From NCBI RefSeq assembly GCF_012843315.1, contig NZ_JABAEX010000008.1, forward strand, positions 40,277 to 104,276: a stretch of 64,000 nt of DNA, written 5' to 3'. A program made the translations under genes and the position numbers. Under the pieces are notes generated by a model, which saw only the letters and a program-made list of their open reading frames with translations, ran no database searches and was not told the DNA's origin. Shown here piece by piece: positions 1-10,219 of the stretch (position 1 is the stretch's first letter; every line of letters starts with the position of its first letter). The stretch is from Streptococcus sp. WB01_FAA12 (GTDB taxonomy: Bacteria; Bacillota; Bacilli; Lactobacillales; Streptococcaceae).

Positions 1-1
1 T

Positions 2-682
2 GTTCATAATAATACTGAAAAGTGGATTGACAAAGTCACTAAGGACAAGAACCGCGTTCGTTCTTATGATAAGAAGGAACGTGTGGTTCAACCGCAGGCA
101 GTCATTGAACGCATCGGCGAGTTGACGAATGGAGATGCCATTGTTGTCACAGACGTTGGCCAACACCAAATGTGGACAGCCCAGTATTATCCATATCAGA
201 ATGAACGTCAATTGGTCACTTCAGGTGGCTTGGGTACCATGGGATTTGGAGTTCCTGCAGCTATTGGAGCTAAGATTGCCAATCCAGAAAAAGAAGTAGT
301 TCTGTTTGTCGGTGACGGTGGTTTCCAAATGACCAACCAAGAACTAGCCATCCTAAACATCTACAAGGTACCCATTAAGGTCGTGATGCTGAATAACCAC
401 TCCCTAGGAATGGTTCGTCAGTGGCAGGAATCTTTCTATGAAGGTAGAACGTCAGAGTCAGTGTTTGATACTCTTCCTGACTTCCAGCTGATGGCACAGG
501 CTTACGGAATCAAAAACTACAAGTTTGATAATCCAGAGACGATAGAGAAGGATCTAGAATCCATTCTGGAGGATGTGCCCATGTTTATCGAGGTGGACAT
601 TTCTCGTAAGGAACAGGTCTTACCAATGGTACCAGCCGGTAAGAGCAATCATGAGATGTTGGGGGTGAAGTTCCATGCGTAG
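2..682 (+). CDS. ilvB: Acetolactate synthase large subunit, C-terminal part (5' end outside window)
   Basis: Catalytic subunit of acetohydroxyacid synthase, which joins two pyruvates, or pyruvate and 2-oxobutyrate, in the first common step of valine, leucine and isoleucine synthesis. Only the last 226 residues are present; the frame is open from base 2, so the gene begins upstream. The thiamine diphosphate/Mg site is clear: GDGGFQM followed about 25 residues on by LNNHSLGMVRQW. This is the C-terminal TPP-binding domain of the family. The stop overlaps the start of ilvN by 8 bases, so the two subunits are translationally coupled. The promoter and any leader are outside the window. Confidence 0.96.
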   Translation, partial: VHNNTEKWIDKVTKDKNRVRSYDKKERVVQPQAVIERIGELTNGDAIVVTDVGQHQMWTAQYYPYQNERQLVTSGGLGTMGFGVPAAIGAKIANPEKEVVLFVGDGGFQMTNQELAILNIYKVPIKVVMLNNHSLGMVRQWQESFYEGRTSESVFDTLPDFQLMAQAYGIKNYKFDNPETIEKDLESILEDVPMFIEVDISRKEQVLPMVPAGKSNHEMLGVKFHA

Positions 683-1151
683 AATGTTAACGGCAAAACT
701 ACAAAATCGTTCAGGAGTCCTCAATCGTTTTACAGGTGTCCTTTCTCGTCGTCAAGTCAACATTGAGAGTATCTCAGTTGGTGCGACAGAGAATCCTGAT
801 GTATCAAGGATTACCATCATTATTGATGTGGCTTCACATGATGAGGTCGAGCAAATCATCAAGCAACTCAACCGTCAGATCGATGTGATTCGCATTCGGG
901 ATATTACAGATAAACCACACTTGGAAAGAGAAGTTATCTTGGTAAAGGTATCTGCTCCTGCTGAGAAGCGTGCAGAAATCTTGGCTATTATTCAACCTTT
1001 CCGTGCAACGGTGGTGGATGTGGCTCCAAGTTCGATTACGATCCAGATGACTGGAAATGCTGAAAAGAGTGAAGCTTTATTGCGAGTGATTCGACCATAC
1101 GGTATTAAAAATATCGCTCGTACGGGTGCAACTGGATTTACCCGCGACTAA
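675..1151 (+). CDS. ilvN: Acetolactate synthase small (regulatory) subunit
   Basis: A 158-residue regulatory subunit that binds the large subunit and normally gives valine feedback inhibition. The N-terminal ACT domain starts at once (MLTAKLQNRSGVLNRFTGVL, then RRQVNIESISVG), and an ALS_ss_C-type domain follows from about residue 80. This length is normal for the family. The ATG at 675 overlaps ilvB; an ATG at 684 giving MLTAKLQ is a possible alternative and I cannot decide between them. It sits between ilvB and ilvC in the usual ilvBNC order. Confidence 0.96.
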   Translation: MRRMLTAKLQNRSGVLNRFTGVLSRRQVNIESISVGATENPDVSRITIIIDVASHDEVEQIIKQLNRQIDVIRIRDITDKPHLEREVILVKVSAPAEKRAEILAIIQPFRATVVDVAPSSITIQMTGNAEKSEALLRVIRPYGIKNIARTGATGFTRD

Positions 1152-1185
1152 AAATCTAACTTAAATTTGTTAAACCAGCCTATGA

Positions 1186-2238
<1,053 letters not shown>

Positions 2239-2259
2239 TTCTTAGAATAAAAACAGAAG

Positions 2260-2290
2260 GCGAGTTGGGGGGGACCTAACTCGCTTTTTA
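2260..2290 (+). terminator. Rho-independent terminator after ilvC
   Basis: Ten-pair stem GCGAGTTGGG / CCTAACTCGC (one G-U pair) with a small loop, followed by a T-rich tract. It separates ilvC from ilvA, although ilvA has no strong promoter of its own that I can see, so partial read-through is likely. Confidence 0.8.
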
Positions 2291-2316
2291 CCTTGTAAAG
2301 TATTTGAGGAGGAGAC

Positions 2317-3567
2317 ATGCTAAGTGCAAAAGATGTGGTGAAAGCCCACAAAGTTTTAAGTGGTGTAGTAGTGAATACACCACTGGAATATGATCATTAC
2401 TTATCAGAAAAGTATGGAGCTAAGATCTATCTGAAAAAGGAGAATGCGCAAAGAGTTCGCTCTTTTAAAATTCGCGGAGCCTATTATGCCATTTCTCAAC
2501 TATCAAAAGAAGAACGTGAGCGTGGTGTAGTCTGTGCCTCTGCGGGAAATCATGCCCAAGGTGTCGCCTATACTTGTAAGGAGATGAAGATTCCTGCAAC
2601 AATTTTTATGCCCATCACAACACCGCAACAAAAGATTGGGCAGGTTCGCTTTTTCGGTGGAGAGTTTGTGACAATCAAGTTGGTTGGGGATACATTTGAT
2701 GCTTCTGCTAAGGCAGCGCAAGAGTTTACGTTGTCAGAAAACCGTACCTTCATTGATCCTTTTGATGATATCCATGTTCAAGCTGGTCAAGGGACTGTAG
2801 CCTATGAAATTCTTGAAGAAGCCCGTAAAGAGTCTATTGATTTTGATACAGTACTAGTTCCGGTAGGTGGTGGCGGACTGATTGCAGGGGTTTCGACCTA
2901 TATCAAAGAAACCAATCCCGCTATCGAGGTGATTGGTGTAGAAGCCAATGGTGCCCGTTCGATGAAGGCAGCCTTTGAGGCTGGAGGACCAGTTAAACTC
3001 AAAGAAATTGACAAATTTGCTGATGGAATAGCTGTGCAGAAAGTTGGGCAGTTGACTTATGAAGCAACTCGTCAGAATGTTGAAACTCTTATTGGAGTAG
3101 ATGAGGGTTTGATTTCGGAGACCTTGATTGATCTTTATTCTAAGCAAGGGATTGTCGCCGAACCTGCTGGAGCGGCCAGCATTGCAGCCTTGGAAGTTCT
3201 ATCAGACTATATCAAAGGTAAGACGATTTGCTGTATCATTTCTGGGGGAAATAACGATATCAACCGTATGCCAGAGATGGAAGAACGTGCCTTGATTTAC
3301 GATGGCATCAAGCATTACTTTGTAGTCAATTTCCCACAACGTCCAGGAGCTCTACGAGAGTTTGTAAATGACATTTTGGGGCCAAATGATGACATCACTC
3401 GTTTTGAATATATCAAACGAGCAAGCAAGGGGACAGGGCCAGTCTTGATTGGGATTGCTCTTGCTGATAAGCATGATTATGCTGGCTTGATTCATCGGAT
3501 GGAAAAGTTTGACCCATCTTATATCAATCTGAACGGAAATGAGACTTTGTATAATATGCTAGTCTAA
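2317..3567 (+). CDS. ilvA: Threonine dehydratase (threonine ammonia-lyase), biosynthetic
   Basis: PLP enzyme that deaminates threonine to 2-oxobutyrate, the entry to isoleucine. It has 416 residues. The PLP lysine is K51 in RVRSFKIRGAYYAI; the phosphate-cradling glycine loop PVGGGGLIAG is near residue 190, and SGGNND near residue 310. The C-terminal part (FVVNFPQRPGALREFVNDIL) is a single ACT-like regulatory domain, as in short Gram-positive enzymes, so isoleucine feedback is plausible. The start follows a strong GGAGGAGA ribosome site. It ends the ilv cluster. Confidence 0.96.
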   Translation: MLSAKDVVKAHKVLSGVVVNTPLEYDHYLSEKYGAKIYLKKENAQRVRSFKIRGAYYAISQLSKEERERGVVCASAGNHAQGVAYTCKEMKIPATIFMPITTPQQKIGQVRFFGGEFVTIKLVGDTFDASAKAAQEFTLSENRTFIDPFDDIHVQAGQGTVAYEILEEARKESIDFDTVLVPVGGGGLIAGVSTYIKETNPAIEVIGVEANGARSMKAAFEAGGPVKLKEIDKFADGIAVQKVGQLTYEATRQNVETLIGVDEGLISETLIDLYSKQGIVAEPAGAASIAALEVLSDYIKGKTICCIISGGNNDINRMPEMEERALIYDGIKHYFVVNFPQRPGALREFVNDILGPNDDITRFEYIKRASKGTGPVLIGIALADKHDYAGLIHRMEKFDPSYINLNGNETLYNMLV

Positions 3568-3589
3568 AATAAATTTGCTATCATATTAT

Positions 3590-3618
3590 TTGCCAATTTC
3601 CTATAATGATGCTATAAT
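3590..3618 (+). promoter_or_regulatory. Sigma-70 promoter of the SPFH gene
   Basis: -35 TTGCCA (3590-3595), 17-base spacer, -10 TATAAT (3613-3618) with an upstream TG (TGCTATAAT). A second TATAAT lies 11 bases upstream (3602-3607) within a duplicated CTATAATGATG, and could give a second start. Confidence 0.65.
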
Positions 3619-3644
3619 GATGGTGACGAAAGGGGGAGATTCCC

Positions 3645-4541
3645 ATGGTTTTACATGTTTTACTTGTTCTCTTTATTCTAGTGCTGATTGCATCAGCGAT
3701 TATTGTCAGCTCTGTGTATGTGGTACGACAACAGTCTGTCGCTATTATCGAGCGTTTTGGTAAATACCAAAAGTTGAGTAATAGTGGTATTCATGTACGA
3801 GCACCTTTTGGAATTGATAGAATTGCGGCCAGGGTGCAGTTGCGTCTATTGCAAAGTGAGATCGTCGTGGAAACAAAAACACAAGATAATGTATTTGTGA
3901 CCATGAATGTGGCGACTCAGTATCGTGTGAATGAGAACAATGTCACAGATGCTTACTATAAACTAATGAGACCAGAAGCTCAAATCAAATCCTATATTGA
4001 GGATGCCTTGCGTTCGTCTGTACCTAAATTGACCTTGGATGAATTATTTGAGAAAAAAGATGAAATCGCATTAGAAGTTCAAAAGCAAGTAGCAGAAGAA
4101 ATGTCTACATATGGTTACATCATTGTAAAAACATTGATTACGAAGGTTGAGCCTGACGCTGAAGTTAAACAATCAATGAATGAAATCAATGCTGCCCAAC
4201 GTAAGAGAGTCGCTGCGCAAGAACTTGCAGAAGCAGATAAGATTAAGATTGTGACAGCGGCGGAAGCAGAGGCAGAAAAAGATCGCCTACACGGGGTAGG
4301 GATTGCAGAACAGCGTAAGGCTATTGTTGACGGACTTGCTGATTCTATTCAAGAATTAAAAGGAGCCAATGTTGAACTCACGGAAGCCCAGATTATGTCC
4401 ATTCTATTAACAAATCAGTATTTGGATACTTTGAATAATTTCGCAGACAATAAGGGCAATAATACCATCTTCCTACCAGCAAATCCTGATGGAGTTGAAG
4501 ATATACGAACAAGCATATTATCAGCTTTAAAAGCTAAGTAA
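3645..4541 (+). CDS. SPFH/Band 7 (stomatin/prohibitin-like) membrane protein
   Basis: A 298-residue protein with one N-terminal membrane helix (VLHVLLVLFILVLIASAIIV) followed by a stomatin/Band 7 domain: VVRQQSVAIIERFGKYQKL, then VQLRLLQSEIVVETKTQDNV. A charged, Ala/Glu-rich coiled-coil segment near residues 175-220 (AAQRKRVAAQELAEADKIK) is typical of the family. Such proteins oligomerise in the membrane and organise microdomains or act as protease partners. No NfeD or protease gene sits next to it, so no specific role can be assigned. The start is preceded by GAAAGGGGGAGA. It has its own promoter and seems to be monocistronic. Confidence 0.9.
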   Translation: MVLHVLLVLFILVLIASAIIVSSVYVVRQQSVAIIERFGKYQKLSNSGIHVRAPFGIDRIAARVQLRLLQSEIVVETKTQDNVFVTMNVATQYRVNENNVTDAYYKLMRPEAQIKSYIEDALRSSVPKLTLDELFEKKDEIALEVQKQVAEEMSTYGYIIVKTLITKVEPDAEVKQSMNEINAAQRKRVAAQELAEADKIKIVTAAEAEAEKDRLHGVGIAEQRKAIVDGLADSIQELKGANVELTEAQIMSILLTNQYLDTLNNFADNKGNNTIFLPANPDGVEDIRTSILSALKAK

Positions 4542-4643
4542 TAACAATTCATTATTTGTTTTCAATAAGTAGATGTTTTTTGTAGATAATCCTAAAAGAA
4601 TGGATATATTTCAGTATCGTAAAGAACAAAATAGGAGAAGAAC

Positions 4644-4859
4644 ATGGCTAAATCAAACTTTGAAAAAGTAGAATCAGTTGTTGGCTGGGTTCGTGATAAG
4701 AAAATCACAGGTTACCGTATCTCTAAGGAAACAAATGCGCGTGAAATGTCAATCATCGCTCTAGCGCAAGGTCGTGCAAAGGTAAAAAATATTTCATTTG
4801 AAACAGCTCTAGGCTTGATTGATTTTTATGATAAGAATCATGAAAAATTTGAAGATTAA
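4644..4859 (+). CDS. Small HTH-like protein of unknown function
   Basis: A 71-residue soluble protein preceded by a good ribosome site (AGGAGAAGAAC). The stretch KKITGYRISKETNAREMSII followed by ALAQGRAKVKNISFETALGL resembles the recognition part of a Cro/XRE-type helix-turn-helix, including the typical YRISKETG-like turn and a basic segment. It lacks a normal N-terminal extension, so DNA binding is an inference only. It is followed directly by a terminator and lies between the SPFH gene and the convergent glnQ, probably as a single-gene unit. Confidence 0.75.
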   Translation: MAKSNFEKVESVVGWVRDKKITGYRISKETNAREMSIIALAQGRAKVKNISFETALGLIDFYDKNHEKFED

Positions 4860-4870
4860 ACTAGGCTTAC

Positions 4871-4904
4871 AGGCAGATTCTTAAAATGGGTCTGCCTTTT
4901 GTTT
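4871..4904 (+). terminator. Terminator of the small HTH-like gene
   Basis: Stem AGGCAGA (4871-4877) / TCTGCCT (4891-4897) followed by TTTTGTTTT, immediately after the stop of the 71-residue gene. Confidence 0.75.
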
Positions 4905-4916
4905 TGCAAACAGTTA

Positions 4917-4946
4917 GCAAAAAGACTGCATAAAATATGCAGCCTT
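4917..4946 (-). terminator. Terminator of the glnQ operon (minus strand)
   Basis: Perfect stem CTGCATA (4926-4932) / TATGCAG (4936-4942) with a 3-base loop. Read on the minus strand it is followed by TCTTTTTG, just after the glnQ stop. Confidence 0.75.
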
Positions 4947-4952
4947 TGTTTG

Positions 4953-5693
4953 TTAGTTGAGATAGCGTTGAAGAAATTCTCGTGTTCGTTCCTCTTTAGG
5001 GTTCGTGAAGAGGTCTTCTGGTTTGCCTTCTTCTGCAATGACGCCTTTGTCCATGAAGATGACACGGTGAGAGACATCGCGGGCGAATTCCATCTCGTGG
5101 GTTACGACGATCATGGTCAAGCCTTCTTGAGCCAAATCCTGCATAATTTTGAGGACTTCTCCGACCATTTCCGGGTCAAGAGCAGATGTTGGTTCGTCGA
5201 AGAGAATGGCATCAGGATTCATGGAGAGAGCGCGAGCGATGGCTACACGCTGCTTTTGTCCACCAGAGAGTTGTTTAGGCTTGGCTTGCCAATAACGTTC
5301 TCCCATACCAACTTTTTCGAGATTTTCTTTTGCAATTCTTTCAGCTTCAGAGTGGTCGCGTTTGAGTACAGTCGTTTGGGCAACGATAGTATTTTCAAGG
5401 ACATTCAGGTTTTCAAATAGATTAAAGGATTGGAAAACCATACCGAGTTTTTCACGATAATGGGTGAGGTTATAGCCTTTTTCTAAGACGTTTTCTCCTC
5501 GATAGAGAATTTCTCCCTCTGTAGGTGTTTCTAGTAAATTGATCGAACGAAGGAAGGTTGATTTTCCGCTTCCTGAGCTTCCGATGATGGAAATAACCTC
5601 TCCTTTATGGACGGTGAGAGAAATGTCTTTTAGCACTTCGTTTTGCCCATAGGATTTTTTGAGGTGTTTGATTTCAAGGATTGGTTGTGTCAT
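4953..5693 (-). CDS. glnQ: Polar amino acid (glutamine-type) ABC transporter ATP-binding protein
   Basis: A 246-residue ATPase that powers the partner binding protein-permease encoded just upstream. Walker A is GSSGSGKST, the ABC signature [15 protein letters not shown], Walker [13 protein letters not shown], and the H-loop VVTHEM. This is the standard form for the PAAT family importing polar amino acids such as glutamine or glutamate. The start overlaps the stop of the permease gene by 4 bases (ATGA), so the two are coupled. Substrate is inferred from family and gene arrangement, not visible in the ATPase. Confidence 0.92.
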   Translation of the reverse strand: MTQPILEIKHLKKSYGQNEVLKDISLTVHKGEVISIIGSSGSGKSTFLRSINLLETPTEGEILYRGENVLEKGYNLTHYREKLGMVFQSFNLFENLNVLENTIVAQTTVLKRDHSEAERIAKENLEKVGMGERYWQAKPKQLSGGQKQRVAIARALSMNPDAILFDEPTSALDPEMVGEVLKIMQDLAQEGLTMIVVTHEMEFARDVSHRVIFMDKGVIAEEGKPEDLFTNPKEERTREFLQRYLN

Positions 5694-7255
5694 TTTTTCA
5701 AATCCTCCGTTTGCATTTGGTTAGCACCTGTAGTATAGGTATCCATGTCCATACGGCGTTCGATGAAGCGTAGGATACGCGTTACGGTGAAGGTGAGGAC
5801 AAAGTAAATCACGGCAATGATTGTAAAGGTCTGGAAGTATTGGTAGGTTTGAGTTGCGACAGTATTTCCTGAGAAATAAAGCTCAACAACTGAAATAACG
5901 TTCAATACAGAGGTATCTTTGATATTGATAACAAACTCATTACCAGTAGCAGGTAAGATATTGCGAACGACCTGAGGGAGGACAACCTTGCGCATGGTCT
6001 GATTATGGGTCATACCAAGAGCAGTTGCGGCTTCAAATTGTCCCTTGTCGACTGCTAGGATACCTCCACGGACGATTTCTGTCATATAGGCACCCGTGTT
6101 GATTGAAACGATGAAGATGGCAGCCAGTGTACGATCGAGATTGATTCCGAAGGCTTGTGCTGTACCGTAGTAGATAACCATCGATTGAACAATCATTGGC
6201 GTACCACGGAAGATCTCAATATAGACATTGAGAATCCAGCCAAGTAGTTTTTGCAAGCCATAGATGGCCTTGTTTTCAGATAGAGGGGCCGTACGGAAGA
6301 CCCCGATTGCAAGTCCGATAATGAGACCTGTGATGGTTCCGATAATGGAGATTAAGAGTGTGATACCAGCACCACGCAAGAGTTGTTGCCAGTTTTCAGA
6401 AAGGATCTTAGCGACTTGGCTAAAGAAACTACTTTCTTCCTCCGTTGTTGTCGCCTCAACTGGTTGCTCTTTGATCATACGATCCATGAGGGCTACTTGC
6501 TCATCCTTAGAGATGGTTTCGATACTCGCATTGATTTGGCTGATACGGCTGTCATCTTTACGAAGACCAATGGCAATAGCGGTGTCTTCTTCGCCAGTTT
6601 TGAAACCTGGTTGGGGTTGAATCATTTTGAACTTAGCGTTGGCAGATTCAGCGGTCAGGGCTTCAGGTCGTTCAGAAACATAGGCATCGATAACACCAGC
6701 CTCTAGAGCTTGACGCATTTGGGCAAAGTCTCCCATAGCTGTTTCTTTTTTGGCACCTGGAATTTGAGAAATCAAGTCATAAAGGTAAACGCCTTGTTGA
6801 GATGTGATTTTTGCTCCGCTAAAGTCGTTTAAAGATTTGGCGTTGGCATAGGCGGAGTCCTTTTTGACCAATAGAACAGGTTCACTAGTATAGTAACTGC
6901 TTGAAAAGGCAATTTCTTGTTTACGTTCAGCCGTTGGGCTCATACCTGCAATGATCATATCGATTTTGCCAGAAGTAAGGGCTGGAACAAGCCCTTCCCA
7001 TTTGGTTTTCACGACCAAAGGTTCCTTGCCTAAGTCTTTGGCAATCTTTTTAGCAATTTGAACATCGTAGCCGTTGGCATATTGGTTGGTACCGTCGATT
7101 TTGACGGCGCCGTTACTATCATCGTCTTGGGTCCAGTTGAAGGGGGCGTAAGCAGCCTCCATCCCGATGCGTAAATATTCGTCGGCTTGGACTTGGCTAA
7201 CTAGTCCTAAGGTAAGGGCTAGGCTAGCAAGGATAGATAAGCATAATTTTTTCAT
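5690..7255 (-). CDS. Fused amino-acid-binding protein and permease of a polar amino acid ABC transporter
   Basis: A 521-residue fusion. A signal peptide ([19 protein letters not shown]...QA) opens it, followed by a family 3 solute-binding domain (about 28-265: [34 protein letters not shown]). A permease domain (about 290-510) has several membrane helices and the EAA-type loop [20 protein letters not shown]. The frame is open further upstream to 7321, but the ATG at 7255 has the ribosome site GGAGAAAAC and begins the signal peptide, so I chose it. It forms an operon with glnQ. A single polypeptide carrying both receptor and channel is a known streptococcal/lactococcal form of glutamine/glutamate importer. 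Confidence 0.92.
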   Translation of the reverse strand: MKKLCLSILASLALTLGLVSQVQADEYLRIGMEAAYAPFNWTQDDDSNGAVKIDGTNQYANGYDVQIAKKIAKDLGKEPLVVKTKWEGLVPALTSGKIDMIIAGMSPTAERKQEIAFSSSYYTSEPVLLVKKDSAYANAKSLNDFSGAKITSQQGVYLYDLISQIPGAKKETAMGDFAQMRQALEAGVIDAYVSERPEALTAESANAKFKMIQPQPGFKTGEEDTAIAIGLRKDDSRISQINASIETISKDEQVALMDRMIKEQPVEATTTEEESSFFSQVAKILSENWQQLLRGAGITLLISIIGTITGLIIGLAIGVFRTAPLSENKAIYGLQKLLGWILNVYIEIFRGTPMIVQSMVIYYGTAQAFGINLDRTLAAIFIVSINTGAYMTEIVRGGILAVDKGQFEAATALGMTHNQTMRKVVLPQVVRNILPATGNEFVINIKDTSVLNVISVVELYFSGNTVATQTYQYFQTFTIIAVIYFVLTFTVTRILRFIERRMDMDTYTTGANQMQTEDLKK

Positions 7256-7292
7256 GTTTTCTCCTATTTCTAGTCTAAAAATGACTCTCTCT

Positions 7293-7321
7293 ATTGTATC
7301 TAAAAATAGTGAGATTTTCAA
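7293..7321 (-). promoter_or_regulatory. Promoter of the amino acid transporter operon (minus strand)
   Basis: On the minus strand: -35 TTGAAA (7321-7316), 17-base spacer, -10 TACAAT (7298-7293). It lies about 40 bases upstream of the chosen start at 7255. Confidence 0.65.
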
Positions 7322-7348
7322 TACAAGTAAGCCTTTACTTATAAAAAA

Positions 7349-7357
7349 TGATATAAT
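7349..7357 (+). promoter_or_regulatory. Extended -10 promoter of the DUF2207 gene
   Basis: TGATATAAT, an extended -10 element about 30 bases before the GTG start. No good -35 hexamer is seen, as expected for this promoter class. Confidence 0.5.
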
Positions 7358-7387
7358 GATAGCAAAGATAAAAAGGGGGATTGTGTT

Positions 7388-9277
7388 GTGAAAAAGACTT
7401 TTTTCTTGCTTTTATTTAGCTTGTTTTGTATTTTACCACTCTCTGTTTTTGCGGTTGATTTCAAGATTCGCTCTTATCAAGGTGATTTGTATATTCATGC
7501 AGATAATACAGCAGAATTTAGGGAGAAAGTAGTCTATTATTTTGATGAAGACTTTAATGGACAACTAGTAGGACTTGGCCATGCGGGTAAGATGCCAAAG
7601 GGCTTTGAAATAGATTCCAGTCCGAAGATTCAGGTATGGAAGAATGCTGCTACCATTGAAAATGTCAATAGTGAAGTGATAGAAGAATCGGAAGGCTATA
7701 CTGTAAAAGTGTATAATCCAGGCCAAGGGGGGGATACCGTTGAAGTGGTAATCACATGGCAACTAAAAAATCTCTTATTTCTATATGATGATATCGCGGA
7801 ACTTAATTGGCAGCCCCTGACGGATAGTTCAGAACCTATCGAAAAATTTGAGTTTCGAGTAACGGGCTTTAATGGAGCAGAAAAATTATTCTTTCATACA
7901 GGGAAACTCTTTACAGAGGGCAAGGTAGAAAAGATAGATGGTGATTATCGTGTTCATTTACAGAACCTACCTCGTCAGCGTGGGGTTGAATTGCATGCAT
8001 ATTGGCCTAGAAAAGATTTTGGAACAGCTTTGGATCAGGGATTGAAGGGCAATCGTTTAGCAGAATTTGAACAAATAGAGGAATCCATTACTGCTGAAAA
8101 AGCTCAAAGCAAAGCTCTGGTTACGTGGATCATCCCTTTGCTACTCTCGCTTTCTTTAGTCTTTAGTGTTATTTTATACTGCATTTACAGAAGAAAAACC
8201 TCCCCATCGAAGAAATATGCTAAAAATCACCGTCTCTATGAACCGCCAATGGACTTAGAACCGATGGTTTTATCGGAAACTGTTTACTCTACTTCTTTAG
8301 AGGAAGTCAGCCCCTTGACCAAGGGAGGAGGGAAGTTCACCTTTGACCAACTCGTTCAGGCCACTTTATTGGATGTGATTGACCGTGGAAATGTTTCAAT
8401 CATCTCAAATGGAGATGAGGTCCGTCTAAAAGTCGTAAAAGAAAAAGGATTGGCAAGTTTTGAAAAAGATTGCCTTAATTTGGCCTTTTCAGGAAGAGAA
8501 GAAGTGCTTGTTTCAGATTTGTTTGCAGATTACCAAGTGTCAACTAGTCTTTACCAAGGTGCCAAAGCAGCTGATGAAAAAAGGATTCAGAAAACAGGAC
8601 GTAAGCTTAAGTCTTCTTTCGAGCAAGCTCTGAAGCAGATGCAGGATGGGGTGAGAAAGCGGGTTTCCTCTTTGCAACTTCCAGATTATTATCGTCCACT
8701 GAGTAATGGGGAAAAAATCCTGCGATTGACGATAGGTGTCTCTACGCTTCTACCTGCTTTCGTTGGTTTTGGCTGGTTCTTGTATAGTTTGGATGCTCAC
8801 GGGTACCTTTCTCTGCCACTTCCTATCCTTGGGTTTGTGAGCTTGATGTTAGCTGCCGTCTATTATTGGACGACCCGATTTGATACTCGTGATGGTGTTT
8901 TAAACGAAGAAGGACTAGAAGCATACTATCTCTGGACTAGTTTTGAAAACATGCTTCGCGATATCGCTCACCTAGACAAGGCAGAATTAGAGAGTATTGT
9001 TCTTTGGAATCGCCTCCTTGTCTATGCTACTTTATTTGGTTATGCGGACAAGGTGAGTCATTTGATGAAATCTTATCAGATTCAAGTTGAGAATCCAGAT
9101 ATCAATCTTTACGTAGCTTATGGCTGGCACAGTATGTTTTATCATTCAACTGCTCAAATGAGCCACTATGCTAGTATTGCAAATACAGCTAGTAACTACT
9201 CTGTATCTTCTGGAAGTGGTTCGTCAGGTGGCGGATTCTCAGGAGGCGGAGGCGGTGGTAGCATCGGCGCCTTCTAG
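7388..9277 (+). CDS. DUF2207 family membrane protein with Gly-rich C terminus
   Basis: A 629-residue predicted membrane protein of unknown function. It starts with GTG after AAAGGGGGA. A signal peptide (KKTFFLLLFSLFCILPLSVFA) leads to an extracytoplasmic DUF2207 domain (about 25-240; DFKIRSYQGDLYIHADNTAEF). A helix near 245-267 (WIIPLLLSLSLVFSVILYCI) precedes a cytoplasmic region, and two more helices lie near 455-500. The C terminus is a Ser/Gly tail (SSGGGFSGGGGGGSIGAF), a hallmark of this family. Neighbours are divergent transporter genes and uppP and give no functional clue. Confidence 0.85.
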   Translation: MKKTFFLLLFSLFCILPLSVFAVDFKIRSYQGDLYIHADNTAEFREKVVYYFDEDFNGQLVGLGHAGKMPKGFEIDSSPKIQVWKNAATIENVNSEVIEESEGYTVKVYNPGQGGDTVEVVITWQLKNLLFLYDDIAELNWQPLTDSSEPIEKFEFRVTGFNGAEKLFFHTGKLFTEGKVEKIDGDYRVHLQNLPRQRGVELHAYWPRKDFGTALDQGLKGNRLAEFEQIEESITAEKAQSKALVTWIIPLLLSLSLVFSVILYCIYRRKTSPSKKYAKNHRLYEPPMDLEPMVLSETVYSTSLEEVSPLTKGGGKFTFDQLVQATLLDVIDRGNVSIISNGDEVRLKVVKEKGLASFEKDCLNLAFSGREEVLVSDLFADYQVSTSLYQGAKAADEKRIQKTGRKLKSSFEQALKQMQDGVRKRVSSLQLPDYYRPLSNGEKILRLTIGVSTLLPAFVGFGWFLYSLDAHGYLSLPLPILGFVSLMLAAVYYWTTRFDTRDGVLNEEGLEAYYLWTSFENMLRDIAHLDKAELESIVLWNRLLVYATLFGYADKVSHLMKSYQIQVENPDINLYVAYGWHSMFYHSTAQMSHYASIANTASNYSVSSGSGSSGGGFSGGGGGGSIGAF

Positions 9278-9305
9278 AAAAAATCTATCGCAACATCCGA
9301 AATTA

Positions 9306-9314
9306 TGCTATAAT
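9306..9314 (+). promoter_or_regulatory. Extended -10 promoter of uppP
   Basis: TGCTATAAT about 25 bases before the uppP start; no clear -35 hexamer. Confidence 0.5.
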
Positions 9315-9338
9315 AGAGGACAGAAAAAGGAGTAATGT

Positions 9339-10184
9339 ATGTATTTTATTGAAATTTTGAAGTCAATCTTTTTTGGGATTGTTGAAGGAATTACAGAATG
9401 GTTGCCCATTTCAAGTACAGGTCACTTGATTTTGGTTGAAGAATTTGTCCAATACAAGGACCAAAATGAAGCCTTCATGTCCATGTTTAATGTTGTCATT
9501 CAGCTCGGTGCCATTTTAGCAGTTATGGTAATTTACTTTAACAAGCTCAATCCCTTCAAACCTGGTAAAAACAAGGTCGAAGTTCGTCGAACTTGGCAGT
9601 TGTGGTCAAAAGTCTTCGTTGCAACCTTGCCTTTGCTATTGGTCTTTAAACTAGATGATTGGTTTGATGCCAACTTCCACAACATGGTTTCAGTTGCCAT
9701 TATGTTGATTATCTATGGTGTTGCCTTTATCTATCTTGAAAAAAGAAATAAGGCCCAAGCTATTGAACCAACAGTAACAGAGCTAGACAAGTTGCCTTAT
9801 AAAACAGCCCTTTACATTGGGCTCTTCCAAGTCCTCGCCCTTTTACCAGGAACAAGTCGTTCAGGTGCTACTATCGTCGGTGGTTTGTTGAATGGGACAA
9901 GCCGCTCTGTTGTAACGGAGTTTACCTTTTACCTTGGGATTCCTGTTATGTTCGGAGCTAGTGCTTTAAAGATTTTCAAATTTGTTAAAGCAGGTCAACT
10001 CTTGAGTTTTGGCCAACTGTTCTTGCTCTTGGTCGCTATGGGAGTTGCCTTTGCAGTCAGCATGGTTGCCATTCGTTTCTTGACCAGCTATGTGAAGAAA
10101 CACGACTTTACACTCTTTGGTAAATACCGTATCGTACTCGGTAGTGTCTTGTTGCTCTATAGTTTTGTGCGTTTGTTTGTATAA
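9339..10184 (+). CDS. uppP: Undecaprenyl-diphosphatase
   Basis: Integral membrane enzyme of the BacA/UppP family that dephosphorylates undecaprenyl diphosphate to recycle the lipid carrier for peptidoglycan and capsule synthesis; overproduction gives bacitracin resistance. It has 281 residues. Both family signatures are present: [17 protein letters not shown] near residue 17 (catalytic Glu and Ser) and [20 protein letters not shown] near residue 168 (essential Arg). Six or more hydrophobic helices alternate between them. The start follows AAAAGGAG. It is a single-gene unit ended by a bidirectional terminator. Confidence 0.97.
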   Translation: MYFIEILKSIFFGIVEGITEWLPISSTGHLILVEEFVQYKDQNEAFMSMFNVVIQLGAILAVMVIYFNKLNPFKPGKNKVEVRRTWQLWSKVFVATLPLLLVFKLDDWFDANFHNMVSVAIMLIIYGVAFIYLEKRNKAQAIEPTVTELDKLPYKTALYIGLFQVLALLPGTSRSGATIVGGLLNGTSRSVVTEFTFYLGIPVMFGASALKIFKFVKAGQLLSFGQLFLLLVAMGVAFAVSMVAIRFLTSYVKKHDFTLFGKYRIVLGSVLLLYSFVRLFV

Positions 10185-10185
10185 G

Positions 10186-10219
10186 AAAAAGCTTGAGGGA
10201 ATTTTCCTTCAAGCTTTTT
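10186..10219. terminator. Bidirectional terminator between uppP and dinB
   Basis: Near-perfect stem AAAAAGCTTGAGGGA / TCCTTCAAGCTTTTT with a short loop. It has T-runs on both strands and lies between the two convergent stop codons. Confidence 0.85.

Noticed and set aside
4899..5420. Plus-strand frame of 173 codons opposite glnQ
   Set aside because: Antisense to a clear ABC ATPase gene and no ribosome site; it begins in the terminator region.
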